From: Calycina herbarum
Lineage: Eukaryota; Ascomycota; Leotiomycetes; Helotiales; Pezizellaceae
Direction of reading: 5' to 3'
Assembly: GCA_001414485.1 (NCBI GenBank)
Contig: LLEY01000085.1
Location: forward strand, 62,001 to 126,000
Length of the DNA: 64,000 nucleotides
Shown here in pieces: positions 21,781 through 33,398 of the stretch. The position numbers and the translations under genes are program-made. The notes beneath the pieces were generated by a model. It was given only the letters and a program-made list of their open reading frames with translations, searched no databases and was not told where the DNA came from. The first letter of the stretch is position 1, and each line of letters opens with the position of its first letter.

Positions 21781-22743
21781 TTAAACATTTCCCCATTGTG
21801 CGGTCTCATTCGTCACTACCTCCTCCCACCAAGGATCATCGATATCCCAAGTGGTGATACCTTCCTCCGCGGCTTCCTCTGTCTCTTGCGTTTCCTCCAC
21901 CTCACCACCATTCTCATCAGCTCCTTCCTCTTCATACGTCCAAGAATGGCGAAGATTGCTCATGCGAAAAACCCGATACCGGCCGCAACCCTTGTCCCAG
22001 TCGAACAATTCCTCATGCCAGCTCCTTGGTGCATATTCAGTTTTGATGCCTCTCATCGTTGTGTCAACGGCGCATTCCCATCCCCAGTCATTCACCTCAA
22101 CTACGACGGCCTGACTTTCTTCCTTGTCGCTGTGGTCGATTCCTTTGGTGAGATGGGTAGTTCGATTCTGGAGTGTTGGTTTCTTGATACCGATGATGAT
22201 TTTCTTTGCAACGAACCTGAGGAATGCTCGGTGTAGCGCTGCCGCTACGCTGAAAGATTCATATTGCTTCTTTTTGGGGTTCACCTTCGAAAGTGCGGAC
22301 ATCGAGTTTTGGATTGGCTTTTCCATCATGGCTGCGAAGTTGAGAGGTATGTGCGTGAATACCGAAGGGAAGGTGCAACGAAGGTGGTCTTCAAGTCTGA
22401 TGGTGATGGTAGTCTGTCGCTCTTTCCAAAGATTCTCCCGTTTCGCTCTTTTTTGCTCTTCGCGCGTGGTATATCTCGATGGCTGCGGGTTTGGAGATGG
22501 TATGGCGTAGAGTGTTCTCTTGAAGCCACTCGGTTTCTCCCTCAAGATGATAAAGGTCCTTTGGTTCTCGGTCTTGAGCACGATCCGCCAGCGAGTCTTG
22601 CCCTCCTCGTCGTCACCCAATTCCAGGCACGGATACCAGGTTTTCAACTGCGAGGGAGATCAGTACTTGAATCAATTAAGAGAGTGTGAACGGCGCACCT
22701 TGAATGGGCCTTCTAAGAGGATTTCGGGGCTCGGTGCTATCAT
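21781..22743 (-). CDS. W-motif protein with acidic tail
   Basis: Function not recognised. A 15-codon first exon (22743-22699, MIAPSPEILLEGPFK) joins in phase 0 through a 51-nt intron (22648-22698, gtgcgc...ctcgcag) to 22647-21781. The product is 303 aa. LKTWYPCLELGDDEEGKTRWRI opens the second exon. A basic mid-segment (TTREEQKRAKRENLWKERQ) and FVAKKIIIGIKK follow. The C-terminal module is VVVEVNDWGWECAVDTT, then CGRYRVFRMSNLRHSWTYEE, the same motif as GYYRCRPSNLRRCWTVRED of 16634-17745. It ends in a Glu-rich stretch (EVEETQETEEAAEEG) and DIDDPWWEEVV. Two long plus-strand frames across the same bases are antisense shadows. There is no signal peptide. Confidence 0.65.
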
Positions 22744-23656
22744 TTTTGAAACGTCTAATTCGAGAAAATAAACCACTGTCTTCTTCTCTCGTTGCGGTCG
22801 CAAGTGCTGCCATTGTTGCAGGGTCGACGTCAGCAGGCGGAAGCAAGGTGTTGCGGAAGTCAAAATCAACTCAGCCACCCTTGCCAGGCTTGCTGGGTGC
22901 TGAGATGATTTCGAGAGAACATACATAAGGAAAATAAGTGCAACTCATAGGTGCGGCGTAAAAATGTTGTTGTTGCAGGAGGTACGTTTTTTCAAAGAAG
23001 TTGTTCCCCATGTCGGAACCACAGGCAAGGGTATAAAGTTTTCGGTTAACTTTGCCCCACCAAGAAGTTGCTGGCAAACCTGTCTCAATGTAACCTCCGT
23101 CTACCCCTCCTTCCCCGCTTGTCACGCTCATTATTGCATTGCCAGGGTTTATTATAGTAGTTCTTTGGGCTGTTTTACATTTTGTGGAAGGGCTCTAGTG
23201 ATGGATTCCAGGTTATAGGCTTCTTGGGAGGAAATCGTAAAGCTCGCTAATTGCTGCTTCCAGATATGATATCATTAGCATGAGAGGCAATTCATATCGC
23301 TATGACACATTAATTTTCTCTCTTTACTTCAAGTTCCCATTCATTGCCCTTACTATTTTCAAAGTACCAAGGAAACCTCAATGCTAACTTTTACACAACC
23401 ATCACATAGCACAAGAGCCCTTGAGAGTCCCAAATAATGTTTTATTTTTCTTACCTAACTATATATTAACCCATTTTCGTTTTTGAAACCGCCCGGCGGT
23501 CACCGCATACCACATAAAGCAAGAGTCTTCACCACGATCACATCCACACCTTCTCCCACAATTCCCTAGCCCAATATATGTCAACCCAGTTGAAATATCA
23601 ACACCAAACACCCAGAACCACCCGAAAACTTCCCAAAAACACCAACAATCCACAAC
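22744..23656. other. Intergenic, no gene seen
   Basis: Upstream DNA of 21781-22743, then AT-rich DNA. No supported gene, RNA or repeat. Confidence 0.3.
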
Positions 23657-24364
23657 TCAACGTGTAAAAGATCTATAAAAGGGAGCACGTCCCTCCATAA
23701 TCTCCTTCCTCACAAAATCAAAATCACCAGAACCAACAGCACCCTCCTTGATCTCCTTGCCAACAAAACCAAAGTCACCACTTCCATTTCCATTTCCATG
23801 ACCGGGAGCAAAATTCTCAACATCGCCAAACCTAACCATCCTCGCATTCTCTTTTCCACTCATAGAATCACCACTAAAATCAGACCTCAAGATGTTATCA
23901 CCCTCATTCTTCTGGTCCATCTGAGGAAAGGGATATCCATTCGCAACCGTAGCAAGAGGTGTGAAAGTATAAAGGATCTCCCGATCGCCACCACTCTCAT
24001 CGCCAAATTCCTTTAGGGGATACTCGGCTGGTATATAAAATGGTTGCTCTACCTCTCGGGTTGTCATTGTCAATCTCCTTTCTACCTCCTTCTTCACGTC
24101 GTATTCGGAGTAGATTCTTGGGTAGGTGGGGCGAGTATAGACGACGGGAGGTTTGCGATGCCATTGAGCACCGTACGGAAGGCTTGGAGTATTCGGTACA
24201 GTGGGGTTTGTATCTGTGGCGTCCCATTTTGGTGTGTAGCCTTCTCGCTTTTGGGGGGGGATGTATTTTCCCTTCTCTTTCGAGGGGCTTGATTGGGAGC
24301 TTGAGGAGTTGGAGGATGGTGCGGTGATTGTGTTGACTGGGTTAGATGACGTGTTTGGAGACAT
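23657..24364 (-). CDS. Unknown Ser/Pro-rich protein with duplicated C-terminal unit
   Basis: A single exon of 235 aa from the ATG at 24364 (MSPNTSSNPVNTITAPSS). An upstream in-frame ATG at 24403 would add 13 residues, but the 24364 start has an A at -3. Order: a Ser/Asn-rich leader, KEKGKYIPPQKREGYTPKW, then a Pro/Tyr-rich part (VVYTRPTYPRIYSEYD), VKKEVERRLTMTTREVE and FTPLATVANGYPFPQMD. The C-terminus carries a tandem unit: GSGDFGFVGKEIKEG, then GSGDFDFVRKEIMEG. No signal peptide or known domain was recognised. The real translation frame is supported by composition and length only. Confidence 0.55.
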   Translation of the reverse strand: MSPNTSSNPVNTITAPSSNSSSSQSSPSKEKGKYIPPQKREGYTPKWDATDTNPTVPNTPSLPYGAQWHRKPPVVYTRPTYPRIYSEYDVKKEVERRLTMTTREVEQPFYIPAEYPLKEFGDESGGDREILYTFTPLATVANGYPFPQMDQKNEGDNILRSDFSGDSMSGKENARMVRFGDVENFAPGHGNGNGSGDFGFVGKEIKEGAVGSGDFDFVRKEIMEGRAPFYRSFTR

Positions 24365-26137
24365 TTTTGGCAGGAGTTTTGGGTTAAGGTAACAAATATG
24401 CAAGGTGGGAATAAATACAGGTTTTAGTTGAGGGGTTTGGGGTTTGGGGTGGTCTCAGTTCGCTGGTGTAGATATGTAATAGATGGGAAGTTGTAAACTT
24501 TAGAAGTTTGTGAGGAAGGGAGATGAGAGACGGAGAAGAGTACTTTATAGGTGAGTCTTGCGTGACTGTGATTGTCCACCAAAGCCACAGTTGTGAATCA
24601 AAGCATCCATGGTAGGTGCTCATAGTGAGTCAGTTATTCACATTACTTCTTCTGAATGAATAAAACAAGCCTAAGAATCTGGATTGGAAGGCTGCATTGA
24701 TTGGAAATGCAAGAGAAGCTGGGCTATGGCATCATGCCTCTCTATATTCAATGCTACAAAAAAGTGACTGTGCACTAATCCCAGCAAGACACGAAGAGTC
24801 TAGAATTAACCGAGTGGTTGTTGATAATGGAAGGTACGACTCCAACAACATTTCGAGGTGGCTCCAATCTGTCCCTACTCGCACTCTCGAGTTTTGGGTG
24901 GAGGTTATATCTTGCCTGACTTGACTTCGTCCCTTGAACTCAACAGCCACCTTAGGTCACCTCGAGAAGGCACGACTCGCATCCAGCCCAATTCCACGTT
25001 ATCTCGACTCTTAAGCTCGAGGTTATTCCTTCCCTAAGTCGGATAGACAACCTTGGGGCTGGAAGTCGTTCCTTCTCGGCTTAACCAAGCCGACCTACCA
25101 CCATGCAAGTGCGCAAAGAGCCTGAGTCTCTAGGTAGAACAAGGATGTGATTTGACTCAACTACCTACCTCGAGAGACGGGACCCGGCATCGGGGTCGTT
25201 CCTCCCACTAGACTTAACTTGAATTTGGCTCACCATGACGAGGAGAACACATCGCCTGGGTTCCGATTCGTCTGGCTCTCGAGGTCGTTCCTTCCCCAGC
25301 TCAACTCGACCAGCCCAGGCACCTTTTGACGAGGCCCTAAGAGGTCGCTCCTTCCCTCTGGATGTCAACGTCCAAACTGAGAATGGAAGAAGCCTCTACG
25401 TGTAGCGATGAATCGTCGGGTTTTAGTACCGCCTGGTGCCACCTTACTACTTCTTGGGCCCCAAAGAAAAATCGCAAAAATCAACAGAAAATTTAAGAAG
25501 CTATATTAGCTACTAGTTAAGCACTTATCGAGGGTTCTAGATTTTTGGTTGTGGTCGTAGTTTTATCGAGGTTTTGCCACTGTATCTCATGTTAAAATCC
25601 GACGATTTATCGCTAGGTACACGTAGAGAAACTTCCCCCTCGTCATCCCTATCATCTATACACTTATCATCATCGAAAACCGATCGCGGGAGGTGGGCGA
25701 TAGATTGTGCGAGAGAATTGATTGGAAAGTCCCTAAGGTACGATTACTCTGAGTGAATCTTTACTTAGAGATTTCATTTGTTACAACTTGGACTGGCAGT
25801 TCGAGAGGTCATCGTCGCCTCCGGGCCTTGAGGTGTTCCGAGGTGTCTTGGTCTAAGCCGCCAACAATCCTTTGATCGTGGCATTCGTGATCTCTATTGA
25901 CGAGTGGCATGATCTGATTTTCTATGGCCCAAGGTAAGTCAGAGGAGTCCTCGGAGGTTTGGATACAATAATACTTGCCATACACCAGGTGTGCCCCCCC
26001 CCCTTTGAGTGCTCCTAGCCCATCCAAAACTTCACATTTATGCCACCTATGGCATACGCCTAGTCAGAAGGCTCAAGGTTATTAGAAATGTATATTTCTA
26101 TCTAATTATTCAAACAAAAATCGTAATTCGTACCTCA
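24365..26137. other. Intergenic with dispersed short motif
   Basis: No gene supported. A phrase close to 'gaggtcgttccttcc' recurs at about 25019, 25061, 25191, 25280 and 25341 (see repeat entry). A C11 run sits at 25994-26004. 25370-25800 has only short random frames. Confidence 0.4.
25019..25355. repeat. Five copies of a 'GGTCGTTCCTTCC'-type motif
   Basis: Copies read 'gaggttattccttcc' (25019), 'gaagtcgttccttct' (25062), 'ggggtcgttcctccc' (25192), 'gaggtcgttccttcc' (25281) and 'gaggtcgctccttcc' (25341). A sixth, 'ggggtcgctccttcc', is near 32203. Between copies 'ctcgag', 'ctcaact' and 'ccagcc' words also recur, so this may be a decayed longer repeat rather than protein-binding sites. Confidence 0.45.
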
Positions 26138-27370
26138 TCACTTGTATTCCCTCTCACCCACCTTTTGCTTCTTCGCAAATCCATTCTGCTCCTTCGTCTT
26201 CATAATCTCCTCCATAACAACCTCAAGTTTATCCACAGCTTCATCACTAATCTGATAATGAACGACCAGTCGTCCCCCAGCAAGAAGCCTCAACCCATGT
26301 TCCTTTCCCAGTTTCACAAACTCATCCCCGGAACAATTCACATTATCCAGATCCGGCCAGACCATATTCGTCTCCGTAGGCTGCGTCAATTGCCCACCCA
26401 TACCCGTCCAATTCTTCGCAATCTTCTTCGCAGTAACATGGCTCTTCTTCAATAATCCATCCTTCCCATTTGCATCTTTCCCAAATGTCTCATCCACAGC
26501 AACTCGTGCCGCAGCTGTAAGAACACCAGGTTGTCTCGTACCACCACCAATACTCTTCCGCACCCACCTCGCATGCTTAATAAATTTCCGACTTCCCACA
26601 AGGACACTTCCAATAGGCGCTCCCAGCCCCTTTGAGAAACAAAGACTTACACTGTCAAATTCCCGACAGAAATCCGGCAGTGACCCCGCACCAGCAACAA
26701 CAGCTTCCCATAACCGTGCTCCGTCGAGATGGAGTCTAATATCATGTTCCTTTACAAACGCAGAGATCTTCTTCACTTCTTCTAGCGGCATGATCGTCCC
26801 TCCTAATGTGTTTTCGAGAGAAATAACTCGTGTAGGCGCCCCGTGGATTTCATCTCCTAGAACGACATTCTTCTGTATATCCTCGAGTGTCAAGTACACC
26901 CCATTCTCCGGCACAACACCCTTTACCAACGCCCCCGAGAGACTTGCGACTCCTCCGGCCTCCCATTCTAGAATGTGTGCGCGGTAGTCGCAGAGTACAG
27001 AGTGGGGTGGTTGGAAAAGGTGGGAGCGCATGGCGAGTTGATTCCCCATTGTGCCGGAGAGGACGAAGAGTCCTGCTTCGTGCTCGGAGCGGAGGGCAAG
27101 ATATGCTTCGAGGTTGTTTGTGGTGGGGTCTTCGGCGAAGACATCGTCGAGGAGGGTGGTGTTTGTGATGGCTTCTAGCATTGAGGCTGTGGGTGTTGTT
27201 ACAACATCACCTGTACCACGCTGTTAGCAAACTCCTCTGCAATTGGGATTTGGAGGAGACTTGCTTCGGAAATCAAATGCTGCGGCCCCAGGGGTGGACC
27301 AGACATTCGCCTTCTTGGGCTCTATATCGTTGAGGGGTTTGGGATCATCATTGGCCTTTCTCTTCGGCAT
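26138..27370 (-). CDS. GLY1: Low-specificity L-threonine aldolase (PLP enzyme)
   Basis: Cleaves threonine/allo-threonine to glycine and acetaldehyde with pyridoxal phosphate. Exons 27370-27265 and 27210-26138 give 392 aa, the usual size. Key features: a conserved start AAFDFRSDVVTTPTASML across the splice, then DDVFAEDPTTNNLE, GTMGNQLAMR and HLDGARLWEA (cofactor Asp). The Schiff-base Lys is in CFSKGLGAPIGSVLVG, followed by GGGTRQPGVLTAAA. The intron at 27211-27264 starts with GCAAGT and ends in ctaac..acag, a GC-AG intron; no GT donor gives the conserved frame. Upstream in frame (27371-27586) lies an Arg/Ser-rich, acid-poor extension (MRSRVCSSPFLASS, KIRIPSRKLSQTRR) with its own possible 54-nt gtaagt intron. 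A longer mitochondrial form is therefore possible, while the MPKRKANDD start gives a cytosolic form. Confidence 0.9.
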
Positions 27371-28235
27371 ATCTGATATCCTGCGAGTTTGCGAAAGCTT
27401 CCTACTTGGTATTCGAATTTTCTGGGGATAATTGCTGACCAGATTCGGACGTATATAGGTGTCTGAAGTATGGAATCGACGTGTACTGAGCTCTTGAAGG
27501 AAATATGGATACTTACCGCTCGAAGCAAGAAACGGAGAGGAACATACTCTCGACCTCATGGCCCCGAGAATGGGGGGAGCCGTCATTGTGGGGTTGGCCT
27601 TCCTGCCCTTGAGAGGTGCATTCAGAGGTGCAGCTTTGCTTGAGATAGGAGTGGTGGAAGTGGTGAGCTTTCCAGTAGAGGAAGCTCGAGGTGGGGTTGC
27701 CGGTAGTTTGCATCCGATTTCCGGAATGGTAAAGCAGCATGCCCTCTCCAATAAATTACTTCCAAAGCCATGTAATTATGTCTTGTTTTGAATTTGCATG
27801 ATGGGGAGATTCCATTTGAATCGATTCATAGATTGGAACCTATTTACTGTTAGTTGCGAAAAAATCAGGCATATTAAGAGTGCTGCGTTGTCATGCCCGA
27901 TTTTCACATCACGACTCCGGGAGTTGATGTATCATGTTCATGTGATAAATCACGAGGCCCCTTACTCTCCTTTCCATATCAATTGAATAATTCCGGTTTC
28001 CTCGAACCTAGTACTCTATATCGGACATGATGAGGAGAAATTCAAGGTCAGTAGTCATCACAAGAAACTTGGAAATGTGTTAGATATCCCAAACACCATC
28101 CCCAAAGAGTGTGGCTTCAAATCAATCACAACACCCCTCTCAGAGATCACATTAAAATCCAAATTGTATTTCAACTGAATGCCTAAACACCAAAACGCCT
28201 TCCCTTCATTCCCTTTCCCAATACACTCTCATCAA
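27371..28235. other. Upstream of threonine aldolase; 5' extension and intergenic DNA
   Basis: 27371-27586 may code for a mitochondrial targeting extension of the aldolase (see that entry). 27600-28235 shows no gene; the last part is C/A-rich 3' flank of the DUF4360 gene. Confidence 0.35.
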
Positions 28236-29051
28236 CTAACAACTCCTCCAAACAAGCCCACTAACCACACTCTTAACCTCAATCCTCCCTGCCCCCGATC
28301 CCCTTAACACCACCGCATTGTTGATATTCAAAGGTAGGCTTCCCCCACAAGGAGACCATATCCTATCGCCAGCCGACAGTCCCTCACTGTTGGTGAAATC
28401 CCCATGCGTGGGTCCGTTGTAGGAATGTTGGAGGGAGGTTTGGTCGGAGCCTGAGGTGGTTTTTGTCAGTTGTTGAACTGTTGAACTGATGAAATGTTTA
28501 TGAGGGCAGGGGAGTTCAGAGAAGAAGAAGGGGGAGGAAGATAGGATGGATGATGATGAAAAGAAAATAGAAACATTGAGGGAGATCTCGAAGGAGGGGA
28601 AATACTCACTCCCAGAAAAATAATATAAAATCCTATGTTGCGCACTAACACCTCCCTCAAAATTGACGGAATCCGAGAAAGTGGTATCAGAAATTGAATA
28701 TTGGAGACCAGCCGGGTACGCAATATCGAGATTTATCTGACAGTTCTTGCGTTGAAAGGAGGATGTGGCGCTGGAAAGGGCGAAGGCTGTGTATTTTGCT
28801 GTTATGCTTTGGCAGTGTTTTGTTAGTTATTTGCTTGTTGAGATTGAAAAAAATGGGGAGAGGGTTGAGAGGTAAGGATGAGAGAAATACCTTTTCTTAT
28901 CAACACTAAGTGTAAAATCCGTACTCCCCTGTGGACAAGCTTGACCTCCATGCGAGACTCCTCGAAGAACAACCCCACTGACATCTTGTGCCATTACATT
29001 GTATAGTGTAGTAAGCACTACCAAAAACCCGATATGTAAATTCGAAAACAT
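28236..29051 (-). CDS. Secreted DUF4360-type protein
   Basis: Three exons: 29051-28891, 28806-28610 and 28477-28236. Introns are 28807-28890 (gtattt...actaac...aaag) and 28478-28609 (gtgagt...cag). The product is 199 aa. The start MFSNLHIGFLVVLTTLYNVMA is a signal peptide with likely cleavage before QDVSG. Family landmarks appear in order: GGQACPQGSTDFTLSVD, then KNCQINLDIAYPAGLQYSI with the DTTF that follows, GDRIWSPCGGSLPLNINN and a terminal Cys (WRSC). The phases of both introns restore exactly this order, supporting the model. Four or more Cys suggest disulfides in the secreted form. DUF4360 proteins are small secreted fungal proteins without a settled function. The gene is separate from the amidase upstream of it (574 bp gap, same strand). 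Confidence 0.82.
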
Positions 29052-29624
29052 CTTGACATTCAAAAGTCTAGTTCTTTCAAATTCCCAAAATTTCAACTTT
29101 CTCAGCCCGGATTCCAAGACGATATATCAACAACCCCAGATAATAGGCAACAACAAAATGTACCAGCAGTACCAAATATCTCGCTTTCCGTATCCTGGGA
29201 AAAGTCTGGATCTTGATTAATAGAGGCGAAAATATAAATTGAAAGTATGGGTAAATCCCGATGTGGAAAAGCCGGAGGATATAACCGAATATTGATGAGG
29301 ATACCAAATTTGGATTCGGGTGATACAAGAAGGATGTCGGTTGTCGGAACGAATACCCCGCTATTGGAGATACGAGTGGCTTGAGCGAATGGTTTGTATC
29401 CAATCGTATTTTTGGATGCCTAGAATGCTGAGAACTGATTGGGTTAGGGAAATATTGGGGTTGGCGATTTGCGGACGAGTTGTTGCCGTCGGGTTGTATT
29501 CGTGGAGTCGTGGTCAAAAAGTGGAGTTACTCTTCCAGATGGGCTTGCGGGCTCTTTTCAGCTACTCCATTATGGCGAGAAAGCAATGGGCTTCTGAATC
29601 TCGTCCCAAGCTGGCTTTAGAACC
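29052..29624. other. Intergenic, no gene seen
   Basis: The 146-codon minus frame (29077-29517) and its plus-strand shadow have no domain and lie in the DUF4360 promoter region. Not called. Confidence 0.35.
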
Positions 29625-31497
29625 TCAGGGAAAGTCAACAAGAGGGATACCAGCCTTCGATTGGATATATTCAAAGATCGCTAGAACTTTCTCGTCTTCA
29701 AACCTTCTTCCGACAAGCTGAAGCGATATGAGCAATCCATCAAAGACATCTGGATCATCTACCACGCATTAGCATCTCTCCAACTCATCCCCAAGGCTTT
29801 TTGAACTTACACAGCTTAGAATTCTCATCGTCAAGATCAGTCATTGAGGAAAGCCCATCCTCCATGGCATCCTTTTCCTTATCAACCTTCCCAACAGGAA
29901 ACACCAAAGCCGGGTAATCCAACAAATTCCACTGACTGGTATACCCCCAATACTTCGCAGTATTATGTTTCGGAGCAACCCCCGGTCCAACAGGACATAA
30001 AATAACGTCGACCGTCCCCTCTAGTTCCCCTCTCTCATTCTTCCCGGTTGCAGTTTCGTTCCATACTTTGGCGTATTCTTTTCGATATTCTTCTCGTTCT
30101 TCCTGCCAGTAATATAACTTATCCGGAGTCAACTTCTTGACACAAGGATTCTCTTTGATAATCCACTTTGTTAATGGTAACCAGGGTTCGCCAGATTCTG
30201 CAATTGTAGCTGCGTTCTCAGCTCCTCCGTCTGTGAAGTAGAGAGAGGAAGTAATTGCCCATGCTTCGTCGTGAAGGTGGGGTTTCCAATCTACGATCTC
30301 GATTTTGGGGATCCCTTTGAGTTTGGAGACTAGTTCCTTCATGGCGCGAGTGATCGGTGGGTGAGGAGCTACGACATTATCGTACCACATGACTCCGATT
30401 TTGAGTTTTAGATGTTCGGTTGTGGTATTCGAAATGGGTGCGAGGTTCCAAGGAATCGGGATCAGAGCGGGTTCCTGGAGCCAGGGTTTTGCGTCGAGAA
30501 TGGTTTTCATGAATAGCTTTATGCCATCAAAACTTGTGCTCATGGGGCCGATGACAGCTGGTATAGGGTCTGCACCTGCCATTGTCGAGCACCATCCATC
30601 AGTGGGAATTCTGAATGCAGTTGGCTTGAAGCCGTAGATACCACAATTTGCAGCAGGAGATCTAATACTTCCTGGACGTGTTAGTTACGCTTGAATTCAA
30701 AAGGAGCGATGACTTACCGCCAATGTCACTTCCGATTCCCAAACAACTTCCCCTCAGCCCAATCAAAGCTCCTTCTCCGCCACTACTTCCACCAGACGAT
30801 AAATTCCGGTTATAAGGGCTAACAGTAACACCATAAAGATTGCTATCAGTTTCAAGATGCATCATAGTTTGCGGCTGAGTAGTCCTAGCATAGAAAACAG
30901 CACCAGCATTCCATAATATCTGCAACACATGTGCATCTTCTGTTGCAGTTTTGCCCCACCATGCGACGTAACCAGCATTCAGACCGAGATCTTTCATACC
31001 AATCATTTCTTTGACGCTGGTCGGGAGTCCATGGAGGGGTCCAATTGTTTTCCCGTGTTGGCGGAAATAATCGTCCAGATATTTTGCTCTCGCCAAAGCT
31101 CGTTCCGGTAGGAGTTCCGTGATGCAGTTTGTCTAGACAATGTTATTACTTTGACAATACATAAATTGAAGTATATTTTACGCACAAGTTTCTGAGCTAA
31201 CACTGCTCGACGAAGAAATGCAGTAGTGACGTCGGAAGCGGTAAGAGAACCAGAAGCCATCAAACTCAACAGTTGCTCTGGCAATTTATTGGTGATTTCA
31301 AAATCTTTGTGATGAAGTGCTTTTCCGGGTACATGCATGGAGTGCAACGGAAGTCCTTCTGAGAACTGGATTCTCTCAAATGCCACGGGGAGACCGGGGG
31401 AAACTCGAGAGATGGTTTCATCTCGATGTTGTTGTGCTTCTTTCGCTATTTCTTGCCATGGTCTGTTTGGCTTACGTTTTTTTGCTGGGGGTACCAT
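29625..31497 (-). CDS. Amidase (amidase signature family)
   Basis: Hydrolyses carboxamides to acids and ammonia. Four exons: 31497-31186, 31132-30718, 30671-29811 and 29758-29625. Introns are 53, 46 and 52 nt (gtgcgt...ctag; gtaagt...ctaac...cag; gtaagt...gctaat...tag). The product is 573 aa, typical for fungal acetamidase-like enzymes. The catalytic Lys is in GLPTSVKEMIG, the Ser-rich loop is NLSSGGSSGGEGALIG, and the nucleophile region GIGSDIGGSIRSPAANCG is completed across intron 2. GFKPT and the C-terminal LISLQLVGRRFEDEKVL are also typical. No signal peptide is seen; MVPPAKKRKPNRPWQ opens a cytosolic protein, although KKRK could act as a nuclear signal. Substrate cannot be told. Confidence 0.92.
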
Positions 31498-31518
31498 TTT
31501 GATTTTGGGATTTGAAGA

Positions 31519-31872
31519 CTATCTTATCCACGAGGAGGAAGTTATATGAAATGAGTCGAATTTGTTGTTTTGGTCAGGCAATTGTCGACCTAGATCTCGA
31601 AGGCACAGCAGAACAGCTACTTCGGGAAACGACCTCGGGACCGGCCCGATCTCAACCTCGGCCCGGTCAATCGGATCAATAACTGAATCCCGCCACGGTC
31701 GACCCAACCCAACTTCTTCTATACTTTTCATCACCACGACATCCCATATCGTGATTTCCTTCATGACTTCTGTTAGTTCTCGGTCTATGACTTCTTCCCC
31801 ATTCTCATGTTTTGCGAGAGCTACTAGGTAAATTCTCGCGCACGCCTCTCCATTCTGAGCTCTCGGACGCAT
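31519..31872 (-). CDS. Small hypothetical protein or leader ORF before the amidase
   Basis: A 117-codon frame starting MRPRAQNGEACARIYL at 31872 has protein-like composition (ELTEVMKEITIWDVVVM, VGLGRPWRDSVIDPID, FPEVAVLLCLRDLGRQ). A TATA-like 'tataaatatt' lies about 20 bp upstream. Its stop is only 22 bp before the amidase ATG. If both were on one mRNA it would be a long upstream ORF suppressing amidase translation; it could also be a separate unknown gene. No domain was recognised. Confidence 0.35.
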   Translation of the reverse strand: MRPRAQNGEACARIYLVALAKHENGEEVIDRELTEVMKEITIWDVVVMKSIEEVGLGRPWRDSVIDPIDRAEVEIGPVPRSFPEVAVLLCLRDLGRQLPDQNNKFDSFHITSSSWIR

Positions 31873-31892
31873 CTGAAGGACTTTTCCTCTCC

Positions 31893-31912
31893 TCAATATT
31901 TATACTCTATGG
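31893..31912 (-). promoter_or_regulatory. TATA-like element upstream of 31519-31872
   Basis: On the minus strand 'gagtataaatattgagg' precedes the ATG at 31872 by about 20-35 bp. The position is short for a fungal TATA-to-ATG distance, so the transcript start may lie near the ATG or belong to the amidase unit. Confidence 0.3.
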
Positions 31913-32360
31913 TCGACACAAATTGCCGTTGAAAACGGCTATATAACTCTCCTAGGGCTCAGCAGATCCCATTATCACGTTTAGTCAGTGAACAAGTGCA
32001 CTCGAGGGCGCAAAGGTTGAGTAAATCTCATGGCCTCTCGAAGATCTGGTGGAACCCGAACGATACTCGAATGATACTCATACGCCACGTCAATGTGCAA
32101 TCAAGCGTAACGGCAAAACCAGATCCTCGAATCGGAGATGCTATTCAAAAGATGTGGGACGTAGGTAAAAGCTCATGGTACCACCCGCAGATCATGTTTG
32201 CGGGGTCGCTCCTTCCCCTCTTTTTGATGTCTTGAAGTTTATATTTGCAACTCATTCTCCCGATGCCTCAAGCCTTCGTTCGTTTTATATTCTCTTGCTT
32301 TTCCAATCTTCAGAACATCTCCTCCCAAAGCCAAACTTGCAAACTTACTTCTGAGCGATA
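31913..32360. other. Intergenic, divergent promoter region
   Basis: Lies between the minus-strand amidase unit and the plus-strand dehydrogenase. One copy of the 'ggggtcgctccttcc' motif is at 32203. Pyrimidine-rich DNA precedes the ATG at 32361. Confidence 0.4.

Positions 32361-33398
<1,038 letters not shown>

Noticed and set aside
21721..22689. Several long plus-strand frames
   Set aside because: Antisense to the 21781-22743 gene, which has the W motif and a good intron.
24860..25360. CRISPR-like array
   Set aside because: Short imperfect words at irregular spacing in a fungal genome; no constant repeats or spacers.
28827..29117. 96-codon frame with start MESGLRKLKFWEF
   Set aside because: The downstream ATG at 29051 begins a perfect signal peptide; the longer start would bury it.
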